From NCBI RefSeq assembly GCF_039521975.1, contig NZ_BAAACZ010000018.1:193093-257092 (forward strand): a stretch of DNA of 64,000 nt. The letters are read 5' to 3'. The DNA is from Alkalibacillus silvisoli. GTDB lineage: Bacteria > Bacillota > Bacilli > Bacillales > Alkalibacillaceae. Both the position numbers and the translations under genes were made by a program. How positions within the stretch are numbered: position 1 is the first letter of the stretch; every line of letters starts with the position of its first letter. The notes beneath the pieces were generated by a model. That model was not told the origin of the DNA. It saw only the letters and a list, made by a program, of their open reading frames with translations, and ran no database searches. Of the stretch, positions 51,947-60,981 are shown piece by piece.

Positions 51947-52876
51947 GTGAGTAAAAAAGAAGAATACGTAAGAAAACCAGAGTGGCTAAAAATTAAACTT
52001 AACACAAACAAAAACTACATTGGACTTAAAAAGATGATGCGCGAGAAGAATTTAAATACAGTGTGTGAAGAAGCGCGTTGTCCTAACATTCACGAATGCT
52101 GGGCCGTTCGTAAAACCGCGACATTTATGATCTTAGGTAAAACGTGTACGCGCGGTTGCCGTTTCTGTGCGGTTAATACTGGCCTACCGACTGAATTAGA
52201 CTGGGGCGAGCCTGAGCGTGTTGCTGAATCTGTTGAAATTATGGGCTTACGTCACGCAGTTGTAACAGCTGTTGCGCGTGATGACTTGAAAGACGGTGGT
52301 GCAGCAATCTTCTCAGAAACAGTTAAAGCGATCAGACAGCGTAATCCTGGTACAACAGTAGAAGTACTACCTTCTGATATGAAAGGTGACTACGATAATA
52401 TTAAAATGTTAATGGATGCTGGTCCTGATATTTTTAACCATAACGTTGAAACGGTTCGCCGTTTAACGCCTACTGTTCGTTCTCGTGCGACATATGATCG
52501 TTCTTTAACGCTTTTAAAACGTGTTAAAGACATTTCGCCTGACACTCCAACAAAATCAAGTATAATGGTAGGGTTAGGCGAGACGAAGGAAGAGATCGTA
52601 GAAACGATGGATGACCTATTAGCGCATAATGTAGATATTCTAACAATTGGCCAATACTTACAACCAACGCGTAATCACTTAAAGGTAGAACGTTACTATG
52701 AGCCAAGGGAATTTGCAGAGCTTCGTAAAATTGCATTCCAAAAAGGATTCCAACATTGCCAAGCAGGACCATTAGTTCGTTCATCTTACCATGCAGACGA
52801 GCAAGTGAGTGAAGCATCGAAACGTCGCCGTGAACAATATGAAGAACAATACATTAAAAACCAACCTGTATCATAA
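51947..52876 (+). CDS. lipA: Lipoyl synthase
   Basis: 309 residues, radical SAM enzyme that inserts two sulphur atoms into octanoyl groups. It has the auxiliary cluster motif CEEARCPNIHEC, the radical SAM motif CTRGCRFC and the C-terminal RSSYHADE with the conserved Ser ligand. The start is GTG 51947 after AAGGGGTGG; a frame from 51905 overlaps lipM. Gap to lipM is 23 bp, so the two form an operon. Confidence 0.96.
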   Translation: MSKKEEYVRKPEWLKIKLNTNKNYIGLKKMMREKNLNTVCEEARCPNIHECWAVRKTATFMILGKTCTRGCRFCAVNTGLPTELDWGEPERVAESVEIMGLRHAVVTAVARDDLKDGGAAIFSETVKAIRQRNPGTTVEVLPSDMKGDYDNIKMLMDAGPDIFNHNVETVRRLTPTVRSRATYDRSLTLLKRVKDISPDTPTKSSIMVGLGETKEEIVETMDDLLAHNVDILTIGQYLQPTRNHLKVERYYEPREFAELRKIAFQKGFQHCQAGPLVRSSYHADEQVSEASKRRREQYEEQYIKNQPVS

Positions 52877-52888
52877 TATAGTAGGTCT

Positions 52889-52922
52889 CCCGCTATTCTC
52901 TAATCGAGAATAGCGGTTTTTT
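52889..52922 (+). terminator. Intrinsic terminator after lipA
   Basis: CCGCTATTCTC / GAGAATAGCGG with a five-base loop and six T, 13 bp after the stop. Confidence 0.93.
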
Positions 52923-52926
52923 GATT

Positions 52927-53165
52927 GAGCGCCGATAAAAAATCTTGAACGCTGATGAAAGTTGGTGAGTGATAATAGGTGCGAGTGCCGATCAATATGA
53001 TCGAACGCCAAAAAGTGTATGCAAGCGCCAAAAAAATTCACGAACTCCAAAAAATCCCCCGAGAACGCCAAATAAACCTCATCAGCGCCAAAACCCCAAC
53101 AACCTCCAAAAGATCATCCCCAACAACCAACTCTCCAAACCACTCCTAACCCCCGCCAAACACCA
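52927..53165. repeat. Diverged 20-bp periodic array after lipA
   Basis: Cores of the form GA(A/G)CGCC recur at 52927, 52947, 52967 (GAGTGAT), then 53003, 53023 (AAGCGCC), 53042 (GAACTCC), 53063 and 53083 (CAGCGCC), fading after about 53100 into CCAAA-rich sequence. Spacing stays at 20 bp with one-base shifts, although one unit near 52983 is out of step. The core differs from the GGCGA arrays but has the same period and the same place after a terminator. Confidence 0.75.
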
Positions 53166-53191
53166 GCAAAACAGCAATTGAAAATTTATGA

Positions 53192-53220
53192 TTGACGGGC
53201 TATTTTTCCAAAATTATAAT
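53192..53220 (+). promoter_or_regulatory. SigA-type promoter of the antiporter gene
   Basis: TTGACG, 17-bp spacer, TATAAT; about 100 bp before the start codon. Confidence 0.8.
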
Positions 53221-53323
53221 GGCATGGTGTCTTGTGTGAAAAATAGTATTTGCCCTTTATTGATTAAATAATAAAACCTATCAATATGTGTAAATTAATA
53301 TAGAAGCGTCAGGAGGAACATCA

Positions 53324-55117
53324 TTGGAGAATTTATTAATGGTTATGATGCTAATCGGTACATTAGGTGTATTATCACAATGGATTGCTTGGCGAACGCG
53401 TTTACCGGCGATTGCTGTAATGGCCATTGTTGGTTTGATTGCTGGGCCGATTTTAGGCATTATGAACCCAGAAGCTGACTTAGGTGATCTTTATGGTCCA
53501 CTTATATCAATTGCAGTAGGTATCATTTTGTTTGAGGGTAGTCTAAACTTAGATTTCCGTGAAATTAAAGGTATGCGTAAGCCTGTCTTTCGCATTGTTA
53601 CAGTCGGCGCCTTTTTAGCGTGGATTCTTGGTTCACTAGCAGCTCATTATGTAGCTGGTTTATCTTGGGCTGTTGCCTTTGTTATTGGTGGTATTTTTAT
53701 CGTAACAGGTCCAACTGTAATTCTACCTTTATTAAGGCAAGCGAAATTAAAGCCAAGAGCAGCAGCTATTTTAAAATGGGAAGGAATTGTTGTAGACCCA
53801 TTTGGTGCACTGTTAGCTGTGTTCTCATTTGAATTTATAAAGTTCTTAACCATCGAAACGGTAACATTTGATGCGGTTATCATGTTCTTATTAGCTTCAG
53901 TATTAGCAGGCTTAATCGGTGCTTTATTTGGTTATGGAATCGGTTGGTCATTTGAACGTGGGCTAGTACCTGAATTCTTGAAGTCACCAGTTGTATTAGT
54001 TACGGTAATTATGGCCTTTGCACTAAGTGACTTCATCATGCACGAAACAGGTTTATTAGCTGTTACTGTCATGGGTATGACGATTGCGAACATGCATATT
54101 TCAGCAATTAGTGATATGCGTCACTTTAAAGAAAATATTTCAATCTTGCTCATTTCAGTCATTTTCATTATGTTAACAGCATCATTAGATCGCGAAACAT
54201 TGCTATCGATTTTTGATTTAAACATTGTGCTATTCATTTTAATGATGTTATTTGTCATTCGTCCGTTAACGATCTTCTTATCGACAATCGGGACCAATCT
54301 TGAGTTTCGTGAAAAGTTACTTGTTGGTTGGATTGCACCACGAGGAATTGTCGCATTAACCGTTTCAGCATATTTCGCTAATGTCTTAATGGAAGCTGGG
54401 TTTGAAGATGCAGAAATCTTAACGTCATTAACGTTTGGTCTGGTGTTTGGTACAGTATTAGCACACGGTTTTTCAATAGGTTGGCTATCACGTAAGTTAG
54501 GTCTATCAACAGATAATAAACCGGGTGTCTTATTTGTAGGATCAAATAAATTTTCTGCTAACTTTGCGAAAACATTACAAGACTTAGGGGTACCTGTTAT
54601 TATTACCGATGCCTCATCAAGCCGTCTAACACATGCTGAGAAAGCAGACGTTCCATTTGAACATGAGGAGATCTTATCAGAACAAATGGAATATCAATTA
54701 GATATGACGCCATATGACTATATGCTCAGTGTGACGGAGTATGATTCGTATAACACATTAGTTAGTTCCACATTCAAACCAGAATATGGGAAAGAGCATT
54801 TGTATCAACTTCCACTACAAAGGAATAAAGGAGATCAATTAAGTGATGTCAGTCATCATATAAGTGGTACAGTACTATTTGATGGTGAGGTGACATGGAC
54901 TGCTTTAAATGAGAAGATTAATGGTGGCTTTGTATTTGAAAAGACCATCATTACTCAGACGTACTCGTATGATCATTTCTTAGATGACTGTAACGAAGAA
55001 GATGTCTTATTGGTTATCATAAGACAATCAGGTACTGTTGATTTCTTCTCGCCGGAAAAGAATAATATAGTCGCTGAATCTGGAGATCAAGTCATAAGTT
55101 TGACCAAACCAGAATAA
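53324..55117 (+). CDS. CPA1-type cation/proton antiporter with RCK-like C-terminal domain
   Basis: 597 residues. The first 400 have about twelve helices with ISIAVGIILFEGSLNLDFRE and the ion-site region GIVVDPFGALLAVF typical of Na+/H+ antiporters of the CPA1 group. Residues from about 403 form a nucleotide-binding-like RCK_N fold (GVLFVGSNKFSANFAKTLQD) and a TrkA-C-like end. It would expel Na+ or K+ in exchange for protons, controlled by a cytoplasmic ligand. TTG start at 53324, seven bases after AGGAGG. Confidence 0.87.
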   Translation: MENLLMVMMLIGTLGVLSQWIAWRTRLPAIAVMAIVGLIAGPILGIMNPEADLGDLYGPLISIAVGIILFEGSLNLDFREIKGMRKPVFRIVTVGAFLAWILGSLAAHYVAGLSWAVAFVIGGIFIVTGPTVILPLLRQAKLKPRAAAILKWEGIVVDPFGALLAVFSFEFIKFLTIETVTFDAVIMFLLASVLAGLIGALFGYGIGWSFERGLVPEFLKSPVVLVTVIMAFALSDFIMHETGLLAVTVMGMTIANMHISAISDMRHFKENISILLISVIFIMLTASLDRETLLSIFDLNIVLFILMMLFVIRPLTIFLSTIGTNLEFREKLLVGWIAPRGIVALTVSAYFANVLMEAGFEDAEILTSLTFGLVFGTVLAHGFSIGWLSRKLGLSTDNKPGVLFVGSNKFSANFAKTLQDLGVPVIITDASSSRLTHAEKADVPFEHEEILSEQMEYQLDMTPYDYMLSVTEYDSYNTLVSSTFKPEYGKEHLYQLPLQRNKGDQLSDVSHHISGTVLFDGEVTWTALNEKINGGFVFEKTIITQTYSYDHFLDDCNEEDVLLVIIRQSGTVDFFSPEKNNIVAESGDQVISLTKPE

Positions 55118-55118
55118 A

Positions 55119-55162
55119 TTTAATCCTTCCTTACTATTAATTAAGTAAGGAGGGATTTTTTA
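55119..55162 (+). terminator. Terminator after the antiporter gene
   Basis: AATCCTTCCTTACT / AAGTAAGGAGGGATT arms with a short AT loop and six T. Confidence 0.88.
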
Positions 55163-55569
55163 TGTCTTAGTTATACCGTATTTATGACAAACCATTTACT
55201 AGTAGGTTTCACCGTTTGTTTTTCTTTTGAAATCAATCTATTATTGTTCTATATATAAGAAGTTACAGGTAAAGTCAAATTTCAAAATTAAAGTAAAAAC
55301 TAATATTTGGAAGAAAAATAAACTATAAAAAAGAATGATAAACCATAGATATGAACAACCAACCTATGATCAAATAAATCGTTATATTTCAGAAAATTCA
55401 GCGTTTGTTAGACCCCTTTTGTTTCGGTACGATTTTAATAGGTAATTGTCTTAAAAAATAAAGGTAAATGAATATCAAAATAATATTAATATTGTAGTTT
55501 CTTTTTAATATTATGGGGGTAAATAAGTACTAGAGACTCTATGTCATGAAAAGGCGGAGGAGGAACAAC
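55163..55569. other. AT-rich gap before the TRAP operon
   Basis: About 400 bp with no frame that looks coding on either strand and no clear hairpin. TAATATTAATATTGTAG near 55485 and TTTTTAATATTATGG near 55505 could include a -10, but no matching -35 is convincing. The promoter of the TRAP operon must be here. Confidence 0.3.
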
Positions 55570-56175
55570 GTGAAAGATCATTCGTTTTGGAAAAACCCGG
55601 TTGTAAGAGGGATCGGGAAAGCTCTTCGTTTTATTGATAAAGCCTTTTTAAAGTTAGAAGAGTTTATATTAAGTGGTGCGGTTATTGTGATTGCCGTCAT
55701 GATTGCAGGCAATGTCATTAGTCGTGAGCTATTTGGTCCAAGCATATGGTTCCACTCAGAAGTAGCGCTGTTTGCGGTTGTTATAGCTACATTTATGGGG
55801 ATTAGTTATGCAGCGCGAAAAGGCAGACATATTAGCATGTCAGCAATTTATGATACGGTACCTTGGAAAGTAAGGAAAACAATGGCAATCGTGATTCCTG
55901 CCATTACAGCTGTCATTTTATTGTATTTATCTTATGTGTCATACAACTATGTATTATCAGTATATGAATCAGGGAGAACAACGACCTCATTACAAGTTCC
56001 GCAGTGGTGGATGTATATGTTTATTCCATTGGGCTTCTTGACTGGCGGGATTCAATTTTTACGAAATATGATTGTGAATCTTGTGAACAAGGAAGTCTAT
56101 ATTGGAACTGACGCTAAAGATTATAACGACTTAGAGCCAGAAAAGCGTGATTTAGATGATAACTTGCAAGTATAA
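55570..56175 (+). CDS. dctQ: TRAP transporter small membrane subunit
   Basis: 201 residues, four helices. DctQ features are the conserved region SRELFGPSIWFHSEVALFAV and GISYAARKGRHISMSAIYD. It helps couple the binding protein to the large permease. I chose GTG 55570, six bases after GGAGGAGG; the ATG at 55546 lies before that site. First gene of dctQ-dctM-dctP. Confidence 0.87.
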   Translation: MKDHSFWKNPVVRGIGKALRFIDKAFLKLEEFILSGAVIVIAVMIAGNVISRELFGPSIWFHSEVALFAVVIATFMGISYAARKGRHISMSAIYDTVPWKVRKTMAIVIPAITAVILLYLSYVSYNYVLSVYESGRTTTSLQVPQWWMYMFIPLGFLTGGIQFLRNMIVNLVNKEVYIGTDAKDYNDLEPEKRDLDDNLQV

Positions 56176-56199
56176 AAAGGGTAAAGTGAGGAACAAGCC

Positions 56200-57465
56200 A
56201 TGTTAACAGCGTTATTAGGTATAATGTTTGTTCTCCTGATGCTGAACTTTCCGATGATGATTCCGTTAATTATTGCACCGTTCATTGTGGCAGTCTTTTT
56301 CTCGCCATTACTGGATACATCAATGATGGTGCCACAATTAATTACAGGGATTGAAACTTACGAGTTATTATGTGTTCCGTTATTTATTTTTGCAGCGGAT
56401 ATCATGACATCAGGCAGAACCTCAGAGCGTTTATTAGATTTTATTGGATCTTTCGTTCGTCATATTCGTGGTGGTTATGCTGTGACAACAGCTGCTGCAT
56501 GTACCATGTTTGGTTCAATTTCAGGCTCGACACAGGCAACAGTGGTTGCGATTGGTCGACCAATGCGCGAAAGAATGTTAAAAGCAGGCTATAAAGATTC
56601 TAGTACGATGGCGTTAATTATTAACGCGAGTGATGTTGCTTTATTAGTTCCACCGAGTATCGGGCTGATTATTTATGGTTTAGCTTCTAGAGAATCCATT
56701 GGTGATTTATTTATTGCCGGTATTTTACCGGGTGTAATGGTATTTTTAGTCTTTGCTACATATAGCATTATTTACGCAAAAATTAAAAATATACCCTTAG
56801 CAGCGAAAGCAGATTGGAAGGAACGTTTAGTATCGTTCCGTAAAGCCATACTACCACTAGGATTCCCGATTTTAGTCATCGGTGGTATTTATTCAGGGTA
56901 CTTTACTGCAACAGAAGCAGCAGGTGTATCTGTTTTATACGCACTTATTCTTGAAGTGTTAGTTTATCGTTCGATTCATATTAAAAAGATCCCTAGTATT
57001 GCTTTATCAACAGGTTTAGTAACGTCTGTTGTATTCATATTAGTTGCTGGTGGGCAAGTATTCACATTCTTAATCAACTTAGAGAATATTCCAAGAATGT
57101 TAACAGAATCTGTACTTGGTTCTGACCCTACAGCACTTTATGTGTTAATTATTGTAAGTATTTTCTTCTTTGTGGGTTGTATGTTTGTTGATCCAATTGT
57201 AGTGATCTTAGTCTTAACACCTATCTTTTTACCGGCAGCAGAAGCAGCAGGTGTTGATCCAATCCATTTAGGAATTATTATTACATTCCAAGCGGCATTA
57301 GGCTCTGCAACACCACCATTTGGGGTTGATATATTTACCGCCAGTGCAGTCTTTAACCGGCCGTACATGGAGGTTATAAAAGGAACACCACCATTTATAA
57401 TCATGATGGTGATCATGTCGATTCTATTAATACTGTTTCCACAGATTTCTCTTGCATTATTGTAA
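56200..57465 (+). CDS. dctM: TRAP transporter large permease subunit
   Basis: 421 residues with about twelve helices, DctM type: LCVPLFIFAADIMTSGRTSE, AACTMFGSISGSTQATVVAI and VPPSIGLIIYGLASRESIGD are family blocks. It carries an organic acid or similar anion with Na+. 24 bp after dctQ. The substrate is not evident. Confidence 0.92.
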   Translation: MLTALLGIMFVLLMLNFPMMIPLIIAPFIVAVFFSPLLDTSMMVPQLITGIETYELLCVPLFIFAADIMTSGRTSERLLDFIGSFVRHIRGGYAVTTAAACTMFGSISGSTQATVVAIGRPMRERMLKAGYKDSSTMALIINASDVALLVPPSIGLIIYGLASRESIGDLFIAGILPGVMVFLVFATYSIIYAKIKNIPLAAKADWKERLVSFRKAILPLGFPILVIGGIYSGYFTATEAAGVSVLYALILEVLVYRSIHIKKIPSIALSTGLVTSVVFILVAGGQVFTFLINLENIPRMLTESVLGSDPTALYVLIIVSIFFFVGCMFVDPIVVILVLTPIFLPAAEAAGVDPIHLGIIITFQAALGSATPPFGVDIFTASAVFNRPYMEVIKGTPPFIIMMVIMSILLILFPQISLALL

Positions 57466-57501
57466 GAGAAACTATAATACACTATATATTTACAGGGGGT
57501 A

Positions 57502-58599
57502 ATGATTATTTTTAACAAGAAAATTTTCGGTTTCGCTTTAGCTATGTTTTTAACGTTAGGTTTACTAGCAGCTTGTGGTGATGATGGTGATGGAGACACA
57601 GAAGGAGACACAGGCGGAGATGGAGAAGGTGCTGAAGGTGACTTTGAATCACAACAATGGCGCTTTGTAACAGAAGAAGTAGAAGGTCAAGTGCAGTACG
57701 TTTATGCAGAAGAGTTTGCTGATCGCATGTATGAAAAGACAGACGGTGCTGTAGAGATTGATGTATATGAGTTTGGTGGTCTTGGTAGTGAAACAGACCA
57801 AGTAGACCAACTAATGCAAGGAACTGTAGAGATGGCAATTATGTCACCAGGTTTTACAGGGGATATGGTAGATGAAGGTCAATTATTCGCGCTACATTTC
57901 TTATTCCCAGATGATATTGCAACTACACAAGATATTTTGAATAATAGTGAAGCTCTAAACACTGATTTACGTGAGCGTTATGAAGAACATAATATTTCAC
58001 CACTTGCGTTCTGGACTGAAGGAGCAATGCAGTGGACATCAAATGATCATCCACTAACTTCACCAGATGAATTTGAAAACTTCCAAATGCGTGTACAAAC
58101 GTCTCCATTAATTATGGAGTCTTACGAAGCATATGGTGCAAACCCACAAGATATGAGCTGGGGTGAGCTTTACACGGCATTAGATCGTGGTACAGTTGAT
58201 GGTCAGGAAAATCCAATTTTCTTCATTGGTGATGCATCATTCCACGAAGTGCAAGATTATTTAACACTAGCAAGCCATAACAACTATGTGGCGATGACAA
58301 CGGTTAATACAGAATGGTATGAAGGCTTAGATGATGACTTACGTGCTCTTGTTGATGAAACAACTGAAGAGTTGCAAGATTGGGTTTTTGAAGAGCAAGA
58401 CCGTCAAAACGAAGAGTTCTTAACAGCGATTGAAGAAGATACAGATAACCCAACTGAAATTGTTGAGTTAACTGAAGAAGAGCGTGACGTATTTAGAGAA
58501 ATTGCAATGGATGTTCGCGAATTCTACCGTAATGAAGTATCAGGTGTAGGCGGCGAGATCCTTGATAAGCTAGAAGAAGAAATTGCAGAACATGAATAA
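57502..58599 (+). CDS. dctP: TRAP transporter substrate-binding lipoprotein
   Basis: 365 residues. Lipobox LGLLAAC is followed by a 28-residue Asp/Gly/Glu-rich linker, then the DctP fold with FQMRVQTSPLIMESYEAYGA, where the Arg binds the substrate carboxylate, and GTVDGQENP. It captures the solute outside the membrane for DctQM. In this operon the binding protein comes last. The ATG at 57502 lies unusually close to AGGGGG. Confidence 0.9.
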   Translation: MIIFNKKIFGFALAMFLTLGLLAACGDDGDGDTEGDTGGDGEGAEGDFESQQWRFVTEEVEGQVQYVYAEEFADRMYEKTDGAVEIDVYEFGGLGSETDQVDQLMQGTVEMAIMSPGFTGDMVDEGQLFALHFLFPDDIATTQDILNNSEALNTDLRERYEEHNISPLAFWTEGAMQWTSNDHPLTSPDEFENFQMRVQTSPLIMESYEAYGANPQDMSWGELYTALDRGTVDGQENPIFFIGDASFHEVQDYLTLASHNNYVAMTTVNTEWYEGLDDDLRALVDETTEELQDWVFEEQDRQNEEFLTAIEEDTDNPTEIVELTEEERDVFREIAMDVREFYRNEVSGVGGEILDKLEEEIAEHE

Positions 58600-58609
58600 T
58601 AATCTGTGG

Positions 58610-58650
58610 AAAGAGAGAGTAGTACCGATTTACGGTGCTGCTCTTTTTTG
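58610..58650 (+). terminator. Terminator after the TRAP operon
   Basis: AGAGAGTAGTACCG / CGGTGCTGCTCTTTTTT with one to two mismatches and a six-base loop, 11 bp after the stop. Confidence 0.88.
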
Positions 58651-58691
58651 TGGGTGTGCAACTGCACCTGAAAGTGACTATCTATTAGTGC

Positions 58692-58736
58692 ATAATCAGG
58701 CGAACGCCTGATTAATTAGGCGAACGCCTGATTATT
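58692..58736. repeat. Two-unit 20-bp array
   Basis: AGGCGAACGCCTGATTA occurs twice at a distance of exactly 20 bp (58698 and 58718). It is nearly identical to 38425-38450 in the hut array (two differences over about 26 bases), which shows that the arrays belong to one family. The inner AGGCGAACGCCT is a near palindrome. Confidence 0.85.
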
Positions 58737-58853
58737 AAAAAGTTCACTAACCTAGCGCATCCATTTATTTCATTAATTATGTAAAGTAATGAGTGGAAAC
58801 AATAAAGACATCAAATCTTACCTAATTGTATTCGTACTGAGGAGTTTAAAAAT

Positions 58854-59657
58854 ATGGATTGGTCTTTATTATTAGAATATAGCTGGGTTCTGCTCATATT
58901 AATCGTCTTAGAAGGTATTCTTGCAGCTGATAACGCCATGGTTTTAGCTATAATGGTAAAACACCTACCAGAAAAAGAACGTAAGAAAGCTCTGTTTTAC
59001 GGTTTGTTGGGTGCATTTATCTTTCGAGTTGGATCTTTATTCATTATTTCGTTTTTAGTTGATGTATGGCAAATACAAGCGATCGGGGCTCTTTACTTAC
59101 TGTTTATTGCAGGTAACCATGTCGTTCGGAAATTTATATTAAAGCAATATAAGAAAAAAGACAAAGCCGAAAAAGCTGAGAAAACTGAAGGAGCCGGTTT
59201 CTGGACGACTGTACTTAAAGTTGAGTTAGCAGACATTGCGTTTGCAGTGGATTCAATTCTAGCGGCAGTTGCAATCGCAATGGCTTTACCAGAAACACCT
59301 ATACCTCAAATTGGCGGGATTGATGGAGGTCAATTTCTCGTCATTTTGTTTGGCGGATTAATTGGAGTTATTATTATGCGGTTTGCTGCTACTTATTTTG
59401 TTAAGCTAATTAAACGAAGGCCAGGCCTTGAAACGGCAGCATTTTTAATTGTGGGTTGGGTTGGGATTAAATTAGTAGTATTTACATTATCACATGAAGA
59501 TGTTGCGATCTTACCACATGATTTTGCTCATTCGACTTTATGGAAAATTATTTTTTATTCTGTATTAGTGTTAATCGCTGTAATCGGATGGTTTTCTACA
59601 AAGGAAGTACCAATTGAAGATAGGGAAACAGAAGAGATGATCAATGAAATGAAATAA
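58854..59657 (+). CDS. TerC family membrane protein
   Basis: 267 residues and seven or eight helices. The TerC marks are LIVLEGILAADNAMVLAIMV and LKVELADIAFAVDSILAAVA with their conserved acidic residues. Bacillus relatives (YceF, YkoY) export manganese, in part to load secreted enzymes; that role is likely but not certain. I looked for a manganese riboswitch upstream and saw none. GAGGAG precedes the ATG. Confidence 0.88.
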   Translation: MDWSLLLEYSWVLLILIVLEGILAADNAMVLAIMVKHLPEKERKKALFYGLLGAFIFRVGSLFIISFLVDVWQIQAIGALYLLFIAGNHVVRKFILKQYKKKDKAEKAEKTEGAGFWTTVLKVELADIAFAVDSILAAVAIAMALPETPIPQIGGIDGGQFLVILFGGLIGVIIMRFAATYFVKLIKRRPGLETAAFLIVGWVGIKLVVFTLSHEDVAILPHDFAHSTLWKIIFYSVLVLIAVIGWFSTKEVPIEDRETEEMINEMK

Positions 59658-59747
59658 AATGACCTTTAAAGCTGTCTAAGATTGAGGAAGTTCTTTTCCA
59701 AGCTCCTTTTTCATATAGTATGTTACAGGAGTTTAAGGAGGGAGCTT

Positions 59748-60827
59748 ATGGTTCACTACAGGTACTTCATGGGAGGAACGACAGCAAAAGGGTATGTGAA
59801 CTTTTATGAAAATTTAATCGAACAGCTAGATCGTGTCGTTTATATTGAAGGTGGCTTTACATCTATTGTTAGTCCGATTTTACAACGGATTGCCAACCAA
59901 TTTTCACAAGATCATACTGTTGAATATATTCATAATCACTTAATGCCTGACCAATTAGAGGGAATCGTCATACCATCATTAAGTATTGGGGTTTTTGACC
60001 GGACTAAGATGAATCAAAAGCGTTTAGTCTATCCGATGCTTTATGAGAAGCTAGTTTATTTTGGTGATGGTTATGACCAAGATTATTTAAAAGAACATGA
60101 ATATGAACTGGTTCAATATCATGAAGAAGTTAAAAGGTTATACCAAGAAGCGATTAACCATTACCAAACAGCACTAGAACACCACCACCAAGTCGAAAAG
60201 ATTTATGTTGACTACTTGAATGCTAGAAAGGCGAATTATGAGACTGACCAACTGATTAAACAGCTGTTTGAGAATAACAATTTAAATAAGCCTGGTTCAG
60301 TTAAACACCGATACTTAGGCGCTGCAACACCAGAAGGGCCAATAGATTATGTCATGGAATTAACAGATGAATTAAGCCAGAGAATATTTATTAAAGGGCG
60401 GTCAGGAACAGGTAAATCAACCATGTTACGCAAAATAGCACATGAAGCTAAAGATCGCGGGTTTGACGTCGAAGTCTATCATTGTGGATTTGATCCTGGA
60501 AGTTTAGATATGCTTATTTTAAGGGAGTTAAATGTTGCCATATTTGATGCAACAGCCCCTCATGAACATGATCCGCAAAAAGAAGCAGATGAAATTATGG
60601 ATGTTTATGAATTGTTTGTTGATGGTAACCCTGATGTCGTTCATCAAGACCGACTAAGAAAATATAAAGCTGCTTATAAAGACGAGATGAAGAATGCAAA
60701 AGAAACTTTAAAAGAAATAAAAGAACATCAACTTAATTTTGAAAGGATTTACCGAGCATCATGCGCCCCTGAATTTATTGAAGAAGTAGAAAACGATCTT
60801 TTGGATTGGATGAAAAAATTAGTTTAA
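59748..60827 (+). CDS. P-loop NTPase of the PRK06851 type
   Basis: 359 residues. The second half has a clear Walker A, IKGRSGTGKSTMLRK, near residue 220. The first half appears to be a repeated but degenerate copy (RVVYIEGGFTSIVSPILQRI at the matching place lacks the GK-S/T). It matches a conserved Bacillota ATPase family of unknown role, which I recall as PRK06851. I chose ATG 59748 after AAGGAGGGA; the frame runs back to 59682 without a site. Confidence 0.78.
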   Translation: MVHYRYFMGGTTAKGYVNFYENLIEQLDRVVYIEGGFTSIVSPILQRIANQFSQDHTVEYIHNHLMPDQLEGIVIPSLSIGVFDRTKMNQKRLVYPMLYEKLVYFGDGYDQDYLKEHEYELVQYHEEVKRLYQEAINHYQTALEHHHQVEKIYVDYLNARKANYETDQLIKQLFENNNLNKPGSVKHRYLGAATPEGPIDYVMELTDELSQRIFIKGRSGTGKSTMLRKIAHEAKDRGFDVEVYHCGFDPGSLDMLILRELNVAIFDATAPHEHDPQKEADEIMDVYELFVDGNPDVVHQDRLRKYKAAYKDEMKNAKETLKEIKEHQLNFERIYRASCAPEFIEEVENDLLDWMKKLV

Positions 60828-60863
60828 AATACAACAACAGGCTTTTGCACAGGTAGAATCCCT

Positions 60864-60898
60864 AAACAGTCGCTCGATTTTCAGGCGGCTGTTTTTAA
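60864..60898 (+). terminator. Terminator after the P-loop NTPase gene
   Basis: AAACAGTCGC / GCGGCTGTTTTTA with a GU pair and an 11-base loop, followed by TTTAATTTT. Confidence 0.75.
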
Positions 60899-60974
60899 TT
60901 TTCGCGCAAAAACTTTTTAAATTGGGCATATTATGAAATAATGAAGGAAAATGCGAATCAATAAGGAGTGTCTA

Positions 60975-60980
60975 ATGTAA
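60975..60980 (+). promoter_or_regulatory. Start-stop codon pair before the aminopeptidase gene
   Basis: ATGTAA lies seven bases after AAGGAGTG, at ideal spacing, while the real ATG of the aminopeptidase is one base after this stop. The ribosome site may therefore first serve a one-codon ORF and the ribosome re-initiate at 60982. Confidence 0.4.
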
Positions 60981-60981
60981 A

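Noticed and set aside
57138..57611. 157-codon minus-strand frame over dctM and dctP
   Set aside because: It is antisense to two well supported genes and has shadow-frame composition.
58745..58853. Manganese (yybP-ykoY) riboswitch before the TerC gene
   Set aside because: I looked for its conserved loops and a terminator and found neither in the 110 bp available.
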